The notes beneath the pieces were generated by a model. It was given only the letters and a program-made list of their open reading frames with translations. It searched no databases and was not told the DNA's origin. From Actinoplanes nipponensis (GTDB lineage: Bacteria > Actinomycetota > Actinomycetes > Mycobacteriales > Micromonosporaceae), in assembly GCF_016862275.1 (NCBI RefSeq), contig NZ_BOMQ01000017.1, positions 1 through 64,000 of the forward strand: 64,000 bases of DNA, given 5' to 3'. The translations under genes were made by a program, and so were the position numbers. Each line of letters begins with the position of its first letter. The stretch's first letter is position 1. Below, piece by piece: positions 25,917 to 35,376 of this stretch.

Positions 25917-27416
25917 TCAGGCGGGGTAGTGGCGGGGCGTGTACACCTGGCTGGTGCCGTCACCGCGGGTTGTCACCCTGGTCTGGCTCGAGCCGATGAT
26001 CAGCAGGCAGCGCATGTCGATCGTCGCCGGGTCGAGGTCGCCCAGGGTGGTCACCTTCACCGATTCCTGCGGACCGCCCACGTCGCGGCCCACCACCACC
26101 GGCGTCGCCGGGCTGCGGTGCTCCAGCAGCACGTCGCGGGCCCGGACGAGCTGTTCCTGGCGGCTCTGCGACGCCGGGTTGTAGATGGCGATCACCAGGT
26201 CGGCGCCGGCCGCCGCCGACAGCCGGGCCGCGATCACCTCCCACGGCTTGAGCCGGTCGGAGAGCGACATCACGCAGAAGTCGTGACCCAGCGGCGCACC
26301 CGCGCGGCTGGCCACCGCCTGCGCCGCGGTCAGGCCCGGCACCACGCGGACCGGCACGTCCTTCCACTGCGGGTCCTCGCTGACCTCCAGCACCGCCGCG
26401 GCCATCGCGAAGACGCCCGGGTCGCCGGACGACACCACCGCCACGTTGCGGCCGCGTTTGGCCAGGTCGAGCGCGAACGCCGCGCGTTCCGCCTCCACCC
26501 GGTTGTCCGAGGGGTGGCGGCGCTGGCGGGCGTTCGGGGGGACCCGGTCCACGTACGGGCCGTAGCCGACGATGTCGTCCGCGGCGGCCAGGGCCTCCTG
26601 CGCCTGCGGGGTCAGCCAGTCGCGCCCGCCGGGGCCGAGCCCGACGACCGTCACCTGGCCGCGCTGCTCCCGCGCGACCGGCTCGGCGCCGAAGGCCGCG
26701 GCGGCCGGGCTGGGCAGCAACGCCAGCGAGAAGTACGGCACGGAGGCCGGGTCGACGTCGGCCAGCCGGGCGTGGCGTTCGCGGTCGGTCGTCGCGCGTT
26801 CCACGTACCAGGCGTCCTCCAGCCGGCCGGCCTGGGCCAGCGCCTCGCGGACGCCGGTGAAGGTGCGGCCCAGCTTCATGATCGCCGCCGAGTCGGTGCC
26901 GGCCAGCCGGGCCGCCAGCTCGGCCGGGGGCAGGGTGCCGGGCAGCACGGTGAGGATCTCGTCGCGTTCCATCAGCGGCCGGCCGAGCACCGCCGAGGCG
27001 GCGCTCACCGAGGTCACGCCGGGCACGACCTGCGTCTCGTAGCGGTCGGCGAGGCGCTTGTGCATGTGCATGTAGGAGCCGTAGAAGAACGGGTCGCCCT
27101 CGGCCAGCACCACCACGTCGCGGCCCGCGTCCAGGTGGGCGGCCAGCCGTTCGGCGCTCCGGGCGTAGAACTCGTCGATCGCGCCCTGGTAGCCGCCGGG
27201 GTGGTCGGTGGTCCCGGTGGTGACCGGGTAGATCAGGGGTTCCTCGATCTGGCCCTCGCGCAGGTACGGCTCCGCGATCGCGCGGGCGTTGCTGCGGCCG
27301 GGCCGGGCCGCGTGGTACGCGATCACCGCGGCCGCGCTGATCAGCCGGGCCGCCTTGACGGTGACCAGCTCCGGGTCGCCGGGGCCCAGCCCCACCCCGA
27401 ACAGCCGTCCCGCCAT
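25917..27416 (-). CDS. cobIJ: CobI-CobJ fusion: precorrin-2 C20- and precorrin-3B C17-methyltransferase
   Basis: 499 residues, two tetrapyrrole methylases in one chain. CobI half (about 1-240): [52 protein letters not shown]. CobJ half (about 252-499): [36 protein letters not shown] and [16 protein letters not shown] residues, ending in LIIGSSQT. The first half methylates C20 of precorrin-2; the second methylates C17 and contracts the ring. The fusion is common in actinobacteria. It follows cobH by two bases and is last in cobG-cobH-cobIJ. Confidence 0.95.
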   Translation of the reverse strand: MAGRLFGVGLGPGDPELVTVKAARLISAAAVIAYHAARPGRSNARAIAEPYLREGQIEEPLIYPVTTGTTDHPGGYQGAIDEFYARSAERLAAHLDAGRDVVVLAEGDPFFYGSYMHMHKRLADRYETQVVPGVTSVSAASAVLGRPLMERDEILTVLPGTLPPAELAARLAGTDSAAIMKLGRTFTGVREALAQAGRLEDAWYVERATTDRERHARLADVDPASVPYFSLALLPSPAAAAFGAEPVAREQRGQVTVVGLGPGGRDWLTPQAQEALAAADDIVGYGPYVDRVPPNARQRRHPSDNRVEAERAAFALDLAKRGRNVAVVSSGDPGVFAMAAAVLEVSEDPQWKDVPVRVVPGLTAAQAVASRAGAPLGHDFCVMSLSDRLKPWEVIAARLSAAAGADLVIAIYNPASQSRQEQLVRARDVLLEHRSPATPVVVGRDVGGPQESVKVTTLGDLDPATIDMRCLLIIGSSQTRVTTRGDGTSQVYTPRHYPA

Positions 27417-27418
27417 GA

Positions 27419-28036
27419 CTACTCCTCCTCCGAGGCGAGGGCGTTGACCGCCGCCGCCGTGATCGCGCTGCCGCCGCGCCGCCCCCGGACGACCAGATAC
27501 TCCAGGTCCGAGGCGGCCAGGGCGTCCTTCGACTCGGCCGCGCCGATGAACCCGACCGGGATGCCCAGCACCGCCGCCGGCCGCGGCGCGCCCGCCTCGA
27601 CCATCTCGAGCAGCCGGAACAGCGCCGTCGGGGCGTTGCCGATCGCCACCACGGCGCTGCCCAGCCGGTCACCCCACAGCTCCAGGGCCGCCGCGCTGCG
27701 CGTGTTACCCGACCGCGCGGCCAGCTCCGGCACGGACGGGTCGCGCAGGGTGCAGATCACCTCGTTGCCGGCGGGCAGCCGCTTGCGGGTGACCCCGGAC
27801 GCCACCATCTCGGCGTCGCACAGGATCGGCGCCCCGCCGAGCAGGGCCTTGCGGGCCGCGGTCACCACGCCCGGGCTGAACCCGATGTCCCCGGCCAGCT
27901 CCACCATCCCGCAGGCGTGGATCATCCGGACCGCGACCCGGGCCACGTCGGCCGGCAGCCCGGACAGGTCGGCCTCGGCCCGGATCGTGGCGAACGACCG
28001 CCGGTAGATCTCCGCGCCGTCGCGCACGTACTCCAT
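27419..28036 (-). CDS. cobH: Precorrin-8X methylmutase (CobH)
   Basis: 205 residues, the usual size. It moves the C11 methyl group to C12, giving hydrogenobyrinate. Family residues: [26 protein letters not shown] with the catalytic His, [28 protein letters not shown] and [16 protein letters not shown]. The ATG lies two bases upstream of the region where the cobG stop (28038-28040) falls, so the genes are tightly packed and co-transcribed. The next gene starts two bases after its stop. Confidence 0.96.
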   Translation of the reverse strand: MEYVRDGAEIYRRSFATIRAEADLSGLPADVARVAVRMIHACGMVELAGDIGFSPGVVTAARKALLGGAPILCDAEMVASGVTRKRLPAGNEVICTLRDPSVPELAARSGNTRSAAALELWGDRLGSAVVAIGNAPTALFRLLEMVEAGAPRPAAVLGIPVGFIGAAESKDALAASDLEYLVVRGRRGGSAITAAAVNALASEEE

Positions 28037-28037
28037 C

Positions 28038-29387
28038 TCAGCCCTTCCTCGCGGCGCCGACCAGCGCGCCCACCTCACCGATCGCGGCGGCGCCGCCCGC
28101 ACACGGCGAGCGCACCTCGTATCCCGTGCCGGTCGCCTCGACCCGCACGTGCGGCCCGGCCGGGCTCCCGCACCCGCGTGCGCAGCCGACCCAGTGCACC
28201 GGCAGGCCCTCGCCCGCGACCGTGGCGGCGTCCGCGTCGGCCCGCACGTCGGCCAGCGACTTCGCGCAGCCCGGCCGGCCCGCGCAGGCCGTCACCCCGG
28301 CCCACCGCGACCCCGGGTCGACCTCGAGCCCCGCCCCGGCCAGCGCCGTGGCCCACGCCGCGGCCGTCTGCGGCGACAGACCGGGCAGGACCACCCCCCG
28401 CCAGGGCGTGACGATCACGCTCTCCGCCGCCTCCAGCACCTTCAGCTGTACGGCGCTGAGCCGCCCGAGCGGCACCAGCGCCCCGACGGCCACGGTCCCG
28501 TCCGGCTGCTCGATGATCCCGATCGGCTCCCGTACGCCGGGCCGCGGCAACCGCACCGCCTCGCCCGGCGTCCTGCCCAGCGCCGCGGCGGTCCGGGCGG
28601 CGACCCGGGCCGCTCCGTCGGTGAGCTCGCGCACCCGCCAGGCCACCCGCCGGCCGCCGGCGGCGGAGTCGTTCCGCGGGTGGGTGACCCCGGCCGAACT
28701 CGGCGCGACGCCCGTGTGCTCGGCAGCCGGCCGGTCGGGATCAGTCACAGGGAAAGCGGCCGCGGCGGGCGCGCTCGGCGGGACGGGTGCCCCGGGCGCG
28801 GGAGAGGCCAGCTGGGCGGCGCGTTCCGCCAGGAAGGCGTGCGCCGCCGCGAGCAGGGCCTGGACCACCTCGGCGGCCGGCACGCGCACCCCCGCGTCCA
28901 CGCCCGCGAAGATGATCGCCGTCTCGCCGCCGCGGGGGAGGGCGGCCACGTCGGCGCCGAAGGCCACGTCGCCCGCGCCGCCGTCGAGCGCGAACAGGAA
29001 CCGGCCCGGCAGCTCGGCCAGCGACGGGTCCGCGCACAGGGCCCGGTCCAGGGCCTCGAGCGGCAGTCCTCCGGCCAACGGCGAGGCGGCGATGTTCCGT
29101 ACCAGTTCATGGGTTTCCGACGGCAGCAGGCCCGCGGCCCGCAGCCGCGCCGCCAGCTCGGCCACCGGGGCCTCGCGCAGCCCCCTGAGCTGCAGGTTGG
29201 CCCGGCTGGTGAGCTCCGCGCAGCCGTCGCCCCAGCGCGCGGCCAGGGCGCGCAGCGTGCCCAGCTGCGCGCCGGTCAGCCGGCCGCCCGGCACGCGGAC
29301 GCGCGCCAGCGGCCCGTCGGCCGCGGCGTGCAGCCGCAGCGCGCCCGGGCAGGCATCGGCGTCGGCGCGCACGGATGGGATGGGCAC
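28038..29387 (-). CDS. cobG: Precorrin-3B synthase (CobG)
   Basis: 449 residues of the sulfite/nitrite-reductase-like fold with a Fe-S centre. CobG uses O2 to hydroxylate precorrin-3A, marking the oxygen-dependent cobalamin route. Two ferredoxin-like halves are visible (CPGALRLH ... [12 protein letters not shown]; then [17 protein letters not shown]), and four Cys occur in [11 protein letters not shown] and GCARGCGS, the 4Fe-4S ligands. GTG 29387 fits the family start and has a -10-like TAGTAT seven bases upstream, hinting at a leaderless mRNA; ATG 29436-29438 is the alternative. It is divergent from cobN. Confidence 0.92.
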   Translation of the reverse strand: MPIPSVRADADACPGALRLHAAADGPLARVRVPGGRLTGAQLGTLRALAARWGDGCAELTSRANLQLRGLREAPVAELAARLRAAGLLPSETHELVRNIAASPLAGGLPLEALDRALCADPSLAELPGRFLFALDGGAGDVAFGADVAALPRGGETAIIFAGVDAGVRVPAAEVVQALLAAAHAFLAERAAQLASPAPGAPVPPSAPAAAAFPVTDPDRPAAEHTGVAPSSAGVTHPRNDSAAGGRRVAWRVRELTDGAARVAARTAAALGRTPGEAVRLPRPGVREPIGIIEQPDGTVAVGALVPLGRLSAVQLKVLEAAESVIVTPWRGVVLPGLSPQTAAAWATALAGAGLEVDPGSRWAGVTACAGRPGCAKSLADVRADADAATVAGEGLPVHWVGCARGCGSPAGPHVRVEATGTGYEVRSPCAGGAAAIGEVGALVGAARKG

Positions 29388-29479
29388 GGCCCGGATACTA
29401 CGGATCGGCGCCGACACTTTTCCGGCGGCGGTCGGCATCGTCACACCCGCCACCCCGCCTTGACGGCATCCGCGCGCTT

Positions 29480-29600
29480 CAGGAGAGTGGGAGGCCACGT
29501 GCGGCGACGCCGCGGAGGAAGCCGGTGCGAATCCGGCGCGGTCCCGCCACTGTCACAGGGTCCTGATAGACCTTGGAGCCAGGAACTCCGGTCGCCGTGA
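29480..29600 (+). ncRNA. Cobalamin riboswitch upstream of cobN
   Basis: The conserved adenosylcobalamin aptamer core is clear: GAAGCCGGTGCGAATCCGGC followed by CGGTCCCGCCACTGT, which contains the B12 box (GCCACTG), and flanking stems on both sides. The edges are approximate. About 50 bases separate it from the cobN GTG. Within that stretch GGGG, CCCC and the ribosome site GAGGGGAG could pair in alternative ways, consistent with translation control. It should shut off cobN when coenzyme B12 is plentiful. Confidence 0.93.
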
Positions 29601-29641
29601 TCTTCGTTGCTACCCGGGGCGCGGACCCCGAGGGGAGAGCT

Positions 29642-32600
29642 GTGTTTCTGCTGCTGTCGACGTCCGACACCGACCTGCTCAGCGCCCGGGCCAGCGGCTC
29701 GGCCTACCGCCTGGCCAACCCGGCCCGCACCGCCGTCGGCGACCTGCCGGCCCTGCTCGACGGGGTCGACCTGGTCGTCGTGCGCATCCTGGGCGGCCGC
29801 CGGGCCTGGGAGGAGGGGCTCGACGCGCTGCTCGCCGGGCCGGTCCCGGTGGTCGTGCTCGGCGGCGAGCAGGCCCCCGACGCCGATCTGATGAAGCTCT
29901 CCACCGTGCCCGCGGGGGTGGCCGCGGAGGCGCACGGCTACCTCGCCTACGGCGGCGCCGACAACCTGGCCGCCCTGCACGACTTCCTCTCCGACACGAT
30001 CCTGCTGACCGGTCACGGCTTCGCCGCGCCGGTGCCCGCGCCCGACTGGGGTCTGCTCCCGCGTGCGGCCACCGCGCAGACCGGCCCCACCATCGCGGTG
30101 CTCTACTACCGCGCTCATCACATGGCCGGCAACACGGCGTTCGTCGAGGCGTTGTGCCGGGCGATCGAGGGCAAGGGCGGGCAGCCGCTGCCGATCTTCA
30201 CCTCGTCGCTGCGCACCGCCTCGCCCGAGCTGCTGGCCGAGCTGCGCAAGGCCGACGCCCTGGTGGTGACCGTGCTGGCGGCCGGCGGCACCAGGCCGGC
30301 CACGGTGTCCGCGGGCGGCGACGACGAGGCCTGGGACGTCGGGGTGCTGGCCGATCTCGACGTGCCGATCCTGCAGGGTCTGTGCCTGACCAGCAGCCGG
30401 GCCGCGTGGGAGGCCAGCGACGACGGGCTCTCCCCGCTGGACGCGGCCACCCAGGTCGCCATCCCCGAGTTCGACGGCCGGATCATCACGGTGCCGTTCT
30501 CGTTCAAGGAGATCGACCCGGACGGCCTGTCGGTCTACGTGCCGGACCCGGAGCGCGCCGACCGGGTGGCCGGCATCGCCGTCGCGCACGCCCGGCTGCG
30601 GCACATCCCGCCGGCCGACCGCCGGATCGTCGTGATGCTCTCGGCCTACCCGACCAAGCACTCGCGGATCGGCAACGCCGTCGGCCTCGACACGCCCGCG
30701 TCCACGGTCCGGCTGCTGCAGGCGATGCGGGAGCGCGGCTACCGGGTCGGTGACTTCCCCGGCGTCGCCGAGGGCGACGGCGACAAGCTGATCCACGCGC
30801 TGATCGCGGCGGGCGGGCAGGACCCGGACTGGCTCACCGAGGCGCAGCTCGCCGGCAATCCGGTACGCATCGCCGGTGCGGCCTACCGCACGTGGTTCGC
30901 GACGCTCCCGGCCGACCTGCGCGAGGCCATGGAACGGCACTGGGGCGAGGCGCCCGGCGAGCTGTACGTGGACGACGACGCCATCGTGCTCGCCGCCCTG
31001 CGCGACGAGAACGTGGTCGTGATGGTGCAGCCGCCCCGGGGCTTCGGCGCCAACCCGGTCGCCATCTACCACGACCCCGACCTGCCGCCGAGCCACCACT
31101 ACCTGGCGGCGTACCGGTGGCTCGCCGACGAGTTCGGCGCGCACGCGGTCGTGCACGTCGGCAAGCACGGCAACCTCGAGTGGCTGCCGGGCAAGAACGT
31201 CGGCATGTCCGCCTCGGACGGCACCGACGCGGCGCTCGGCGACCTGCCGCTGATCTACCCGTTCCTGGTCAACGACCCGGGCGAGGGCACCCAGGCCAAG
31301 CGGCGCGCGCACGCCACGCTGGTCGACCACCTGATCCCGCCGATGGCCCGCGCGGAGTCCTACGGCGACATCGCCCGCCTCGAGCAGCTGCTGGACGAGC
31401 ACGCCAACATCGCCGCGCTCGACCCGGCCAAGCTGCCGGCCATCCGGGCCCAGATCTGGACCCTGATCCAGGCGGCCAAGATGGACCACGACCTGGGCCT
31501 GGCCGACCGGCCCGGCGACGAGGAGTTCGACGAGTTCATCCTGCACGTCGACGGCTGGCTGTGCGAGATCAAGGACGTGCAGATCCGCGACGGCCTGCAC
31601 ATCCTCGGCAACGCGCCGAGCGGCGAGGCCCGGGTCAACCTGGTGCTCGCCATGCTCCGCGCCCGGCAGATGTGGGCCGGCCAGGTCGCGGCCCTGCCCG
31701 GGTTGCGCGAGGCGCTGGGCCTGGCCGAGGGCGCGTCCACGGCCGAGACCGATGCGGTCGAGGAGCAGGCCAAGGCCCTGGTCGCCGCCATGGAGGAGGC
31801 CGGTTGGGAGCCGGCCGCGGCCGACCGCGTCACCGGCGACGAGACCGTGGCGAACGTGCTGCGGTTCGCCGCGACCGAGGTCGTGCCGCGGCTCGCCCGG
31901 ACCACTGACGAGCTGACCAACGTCCTGCACGCGCTCGACGGCGGTTACGTGCCGGCCGGGCCGAGCGGATCGCCGCTGCGTGGCCTGATCAACGTGCTGC
32001 CCACCGGCCGGAACTTCTACTCGGTCGACCCGAAGGCCATCCCGAGCATGCTGGCCTGGGAGACCGGGCAGGCCATGGCCGAGTCGCTGCTGACCCGCTA
32101 CCGCGCCGACTACGGCGACTGGCCGAAATCGGTCGGCCTCTCCGCCTGGGGCACCAGCGCCATGCGCACCGCCGGCGACGACATCGCCGAGATCCTCGCG
32201 CTGATGGGGGTACGCCCCCTCTGGGACCCGGCGTCGCGCCGGGTCACCGGCATCGAGCCGATCGAGCTGGCCGAGCTGGGCCGGCCCCGGATCGACGTGA
32301 CCGTGCGCATCTCCGGCTTCTTCCGCGACGCGTTCCCGCACGTGGTGGCCCTGCTGGACGACGCCGTGGGCCTGGTGGCGGGGCTGGACGAGACCCCCGA
32401 GCAGAACTTCGTCCGGGCCCACGCGCTGGCCGACGTCGGCGCGAAGAAGAGCTGGCGGCAGGCCACCACGCGGATCTTCGGCTCCCGGCCGGGCGCGTAC
32501 GGGGCCGGGATCCTGCCGCTGATCGACAGCCGCAACTGGCGCGGCGACGCCGACCTGGCCGAGGTGTACGCGGTGTGGGGCGGGTTCGCCTACGGCCGCG

Positions 32601-33193
32601 GGCTGGACGGGGTCGAGGCGCGCGGGGACATGGAGACCGCGTACCGGCGGATCGAGGTCGCGGCCAAGAACATCGACACCCGTGAGCACGACATCGCCGA
32701 CTCCGACGACTACTTCCAGTACCACGGCGGCATGATCGCCACCGTGCGGGCGCTGACCGGGCGGGCGCCGGCGGCGTACATCGGCGACTCCACGAACCCG
32801 GACGCGACCAGGACCCGCAGCCTCGCCGAGGAGACCGCCCGGATCTTCCGGGCCCGCGTGGTCAACCCGCGCTGGATCGCGGCCATGCGCCGGCACGGCT
32901 ACAAGGGCGCGTTCGAGCTGGCCGCGACGGTCGACTACCTGTTCGGCTACGACGCGACGGCGGGCGTGGTCGCCGACTGGATGTACGAGCAGCTCGCGGC
33001 CAGCTACGTGCTGGACCCGGACAACCGCAAGTTCATGGACCAGTCCAACCCGTGGGCCCTGCACAGCATCTCGGAGCGGCTGCTGGAGGCGGCCGAGCGC
33101 AAGCTCTGGGAGTCGCCGGAGCCGGCGACGCTGGCGGCGCTGCAGCAGGTCTACCTGGAGACCGAGGGCGACCTGGAGGGCGACGCGGAATAG
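29642..33193 (+). CDS. cobN: Cobaltochelatase subunit CobN
   Basis: 1183 residues, the size expected for the large chelatase subunit that inserts cobalt into hydrogenobyrinate a,c-diamide with CobS/CobT or ChlD/I-type partners. Family blocks include YYRAHHMAGNTAFVEAL, FSFKEIDPDGLSVYVPDPERADR, LSAYPTKHSRIGNAVGLDTP, VVHVGKHGNLEWLPGKN and GRNFYSVDPKAIPS, and the C-terminal FEYQYHGG-like DDYFQYHGGMIATV. The GTG start follows GAGGGGAGAGCT. The riboswitch upstream places it under B12 control. No cobS/cobT is in the window. Confidence 0.97.
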   Translation: MFLLLSTSDTDLLSARASGSAYRLANPARTAVGDLPALLDGVDLVVVRILGGRRAWEEGLDALLAGPVPVVVLGGEQAPDADLMKLSTVPAGVAAEAHGYLAYGGADNLAALHDFLSDTILLTGHGFAAPVPAPDWGLLPRAATAQTGPTIAVLYYRAHHMAGNTAFVEALCRAIEGKGGQPLPIFTSSLRTASPELLAELRKADALVVTVLAAGGTRPATVSAGGDDEAWDVGVLADLDVPILQGLCLTSSRAAWEASDDGLSPLDAATQVAIPEFDGRIITVPFSFKEIDPDGLSVYVPDPERADRVAGIAVAHARLRHIPPADRRIVVMLSAYPTKHSRIGNAVGLDTPASTVRLLQAMRERGYRVGDFPGVAEGDGDKLIHALIAAGGQDPDWLTEAQLAGNPVRIAGAAYRTWFATLPADLREAMERHWGEAPGELYVDDDAIVLAALRDENVVVMVQPPRGFGANPVAIYHDPDLPPSHHYLAAYRWLADEFGAHAVVHVGKHGNLEWLPGKNVGMSASDGTDAALGDLPLIYPFLVNDPGEGTQAKRRAHATLVDHLIPPMARAESYGDIARLEQLLDEHANIAALDPAKLPAIRAQIWTLIQAAKMDHDLGLADRPGDEEFDEFILHVDGWLCEIKDVQIRDGLHILGNAPSGEARVNLVLAMLRARQMWAGQVAALPGLREALGLAEGASTAETDAVEEQAKALVAAMEEAGWEPAAADRVTGDETVANVLRFAATEVVPRLARTTDELTNVLHALDGGYVPAGPSGSPLRGLINVLPTGRNFYSVDPKAIPSMLAWETGQAMAESLLTRYRADYGDWPKSVGLSAWGTSAMRTAGDDIAEILALMGVRPLWDPASRRVTGIEPIELAELGRPRIDVTVRISGFFRDAFPHVVALLDDAVGLVAGLDETPEQNFVRAHALADVGAKKSWRQATTRIFGSRPGAYGAGILPLIDSRNWRGDADLAEVYAVWGGFAYGRGLDGVEARGDMETAYRRIEVAAKNIDTREHDIADSDDYFQYHGGMIATVRALTGRAPAAYIGDSTNPDATRTRSLAEETARIFRARVVNPRWIAAMRRHGYKGAFELAATVDYLFGYDATAGVVADWMYEQLAASYVLDPDNRKFMDQSNPWALHSISERLLEAAERKLWESPEPATLAALQQVYLETEGDLEGDAE

Positions 33194-33264
33194 CTCTGGA
33201 TCAGGGTCCGGACACCGCGACGCCGCCGGTGGTCCGGGCGGTCACGGCCCTGCTCGCCGAGGGC

Positions 33265-33339
33265 CGGGCCGTAGCGCAGAGGTCGTCGCGCCCGGTCTCC
33301 AACACCGGGAGGACGCCGGTTCGAATCCGGCCGGTCCGC
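33265..33339 (+). tRNA. tRNA-Trp(CCA)-like cloverleaf, atypical
   Basis: All four stems pair. Acceptor CGGGCCG/CGGTCCG (one G.U), D-stem GCGC/GCGC with GG in the loop, anticodon stem CCGGT/ACCGG with loop CTCCAAC (anticodon CCA), and T-stem GCCGG/CCGGC with the canonical loop TTCGAAT. Odd points: the acceptor begins with C, position 26 is missing, the variable loop has six bases, and the discriminator is C rather than the G expected for bacterial tRNA-Trp. It may be an unusual tRNA, a tRNA-derived pseudogene or a tRNA-like RNA. Confidence 0.55.
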
Positions 33340-33340
33340 C

Positions 33341-34102
33341 CTAACCGGCGTCGCGGCGGCGCAGCAGGTACGTGTCCATGATCCACCCGTGCCGCTCGCG
33401 GGCCTCCGCCCGGACCCGCCGGATCTCGTCGCTCACCTCGGCCAGCGGCCCGGACACCAGCAGCTCGTCCGGCGTGCCGAGGTACGCGCCCCAGTAGATG
33501 TCCACGTCCTGCGCGTCGACCGCCCCGAACGCCTGCCGGGCGTCCAGCATCACCACGACGTCGTCGACGTCCGCCGGCCACTCCTCGGCCAGCCGCCGGC
33601 CCGTGGTCACCTGGAACGGGCGGCCGATCCGGTTGAGCCCGATCTTGTGCCGCGCGGCCAGCGTCGAGACGCTGCTGATGCCGGGGATCACCTCGTAGGT
33701 GAACGTGGTCTCGCCGCGGGCCAGGATCTCGTCGAGGATGCTGATCGTCGAGTCGTACAGGGACGGGTCGCCCCAGACCAGGAACGCGCCGGTCTCGTCG
33801 TCGAGCAGGTGTTCGCTGATCAGCGCCTCGGTCACCGCGGAGCGGCGGTGCCGCCAGTCCGCGATGGTGCCCTGGTAGTCGTCCGGGGTGCGGTCCCGGT
33901 CCGGGTCGCGGCCCTCGGCGACGCGCCGGCCGGGGCGGGCGTACGCCTTCATGATCCGGCGCCGCAGCTCGATCATGCTCTCCTTGGCCTCGCCCTTGTC
34001 GAGCAGGAAGAACACGTCGGTCCGGCCGATCGCCTTGGCTGCCTGCAGGGTCAGGTGGTCCGGGTCGCCCGCGCCGATCCCGATGACGTAGATCTTCCGC
34101 AC
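33341..34102 (-). CDS. cobF: Precorrin-6A synthase, deacetylating (CobF)
   Basis: 253 residues. It methylates C1 of precorrin-5 and releases acetate, a step found only in the oxygen-dependent pathway. CobF-type blocks: IYVIGIGAGDPDHLTLQAA, DVFFLLDKGEAK, DYQGTIADWRHRR, FLVWGDPSLYDSTISIL and YEVIPGISSVSTLAARH. The start is GTG. It ends one base after the tRNA-like element on the other strand. It completes, with CobG, H, IJ, K, L, M and N, most of the ring-modifying part of the route. Confidence 0.95.
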   Translation of the reverse strand: MRKIYVIGIGAGDPDHLTLQAAKAIGRTDVFFLLDKGEAKESMIELRRRIMKAYARPGRRVAEGRDPDRDRTPDDYQGTIADWRHRRSAVTEALISEHLLDDETGAFLVWGDPSLYDSTISILDEILARGETTFTYEVIPGISSVSTLAARHKIGLNRIGRPFQVTTGRRLAEEWPADVDDVVVMLDARQAFGAVDAQDVDIYWGAYLGTPDELLVSGPLAEVSDEIRRVRAEARERHGWIMDTYLLRRRDAG

Positions 34103-34166
34103 GCCCAGCAGTCTGCCGCACGGCCCGCCGGCGCCGCCGTCCAGGTCACGCCTCGGCGGGGTGATC

Positions 34167-35273
34167 TCAGACGGCGACCGCCGCCGCGAGGGCGTGGTCG
34201 AGGGCCAGGTGCAGCGCCCCGTGCAGCGCCGCCTCCGTGCCCAGCGTGCCGTGCTCGACCCGGGTCGGCCCCGGGAAGGAGATCGCCGCGCGCACCCGGG
34301 GCAGCAGCGCCGGGTGCGTTCCGACCGGCCCGCCCAGCAGCACCAGGGCGGGGTCGGCCACCGCCGCCACCGAGACGATCGCCCGCGCCACCGCCGCGGC
34401 GAGCACCCGCAGCGCCGATTCGTCGGCCCGGTCGAGCAGCTCCAGCGCCGCCGCCACGTCGTTGGACGGGGCGTCCGAGCGGCCCAGGCCGCCGGCGGCC
34501 AGATCGCCGGCCAGCGTCGGGGCGGCCGCCCCGGGCAGGTAGCCGATCTCGCCGGCGAGGCCGTGGGCGCCGCGGATGAGCTGGTCGCCGATGGACAGGC
34601 CGACGCCGAGACCGGCGCCCACGTAGACGTACGCGAAGCTGGCCTCGCCGGCCGCCCGGCCCGCGCGGTGCTCGGCCAGCGCGGCCAGGTTGACGTCGTT
34701 GTCGACCAGGATCGGGGCCGGCACCAGGTCGCCGATCATCTCCCGGGGGCTGATCAGGCCCTCGGGGAACGGCGTGCCGGCCAGCGGGACGACCTCGTGG
34801 GTGACCGGGTGCACCGGGTTCGCGATCGAGATGCCGACCGCGCGCAGCGGGCCGGGACCGTCGGGGAAGGCGCCGACGGCGGCGCGCACGTTGGCCACCA
34901 GGGCGGCCACGTCGCCGGGCGCGCCGGCCGGGCGGCGGTGCTCGTCGAGGGTGCGGCCGGCCAGGTCGGCGGCGCGGGCCCGGACGCCGGACTGGTCCAG
35001 TTCGAGGGCGAGCACCCAGCCGGCCCGCGCGCCCAGCTCGTAGAACGTGCCGATCCGGCCGCGCCGGCCGGTCTCCTTCAGGCCGGTGGCGTCCAGCAGG
35101 CCGCCCTCGACCAGCCGCCGGACCGCCTCGGAGACGGTGGGCCGGGAGTAGCCGGTCACGTCGGCCAGCTCGGCCCGGGTGGTGCGGCCCTGGCGGATCG
35201 TCTCGTCGAGCAGGCGCCGGTCGGTGGCCGCGCGCAGCACGGTCTGCGGTAGTGCCCGCGGGCCCTCGTTCAC
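34167..35273 (-). CDS. ROK-family transcriptional regulator
   Basis: About 368 residues. An N-terminal winged helix (TRAELADVTGYSRPTVSEAVRRLVEGGLL) precedes a ROK sugar-kinase-like domain with VDNDVNLAALAEH and YVYVGAGLGVGLSI. The usual kinase Asp-Gly phosphate loop (ExGH...CGRG zinc motif) is reduced: GLAGEIGYLPG is present but the CxCGxxGC zinc cluster is missing. GTG 35271-35273 is chosen, since AAGGGG is seven bases upstream, while the in-frame GTG at 35277-35279 is too close. It is divergent from the DUF1479 gene and is likely its repressor, releasing DNA on binding a sugar. Confidence 0.88.
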   Translation of the reverse strand: MNEGPRALPQTVLRAATDRRLLDETIRQGRTTRAELADVTGYSRPTVSEAVRRLVEGGLLDATGLKETGRRGRIGTFYELGARAGWVLALELDQSGVRARAADLAGRTLDEHRRPAGAPGDVAALVANVRAAVGAFPDGPGPLRAVGISIANPVHPVTHEVVPLAGTPFPEGLISPREMIGDLVPAPILVDNDVNLAALAEHRAGRAAGEASFAYVYVGAGLGVGLSIGDQLIRGAHGLAGEIGYLPGAAAPTLAGDLAAGGLGRSDAPSNDVAAALELLDRADESALRVLAAAVARAIVSVAAVADPALVLLGGPVGTHPALLPRVRAAISFPGPTRVEHGTLGTEAALHGALHLALDHALAAAVAV

Positions 35274-35303
35274 CGTCACCCCTTGTGATCTTCCCGCTCG
35301 GTC

Positions 35304-35340
35304 TCCTACATTAGGACAAGCTTCTAGTTAGGTCACCTAA
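35304..35340. promoter_or_regulatory. Two inverted repeats, probable ROK operator
   Basis: TCCTA-CAT-TAGGA (35304-35316) and TTAGG-TCA-CCTAA (35328-35340) have the same 5-3-5 layout and share TAGG/CCTA half-sites, with centres 24 bases apart, in the gap between the divergent ROK and DUF1479 genes. This suggests cooperative binding of a dimeric regulator. Confidence 0.6.
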
Positions 35341-35376
35341 TCAAAGTTCGCCTCTTCAATATTGTGGGAGACAGCG

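Noticed and set aside
25812..28007. A plus-strand frame of 731 codons starting in the minisatellite
   Set aside because: Antisense to cobIJ and cobH, with no recognisable motifs; its start is made of repeat DNA.
29441..33064. A minus-strand open frame of about 1200 codons opposite cobN
   Set aside because: It mirrors cobN codon by codon (Arg, Val, Gly, Gln rich, no domains), while cobN matches its family end to end.
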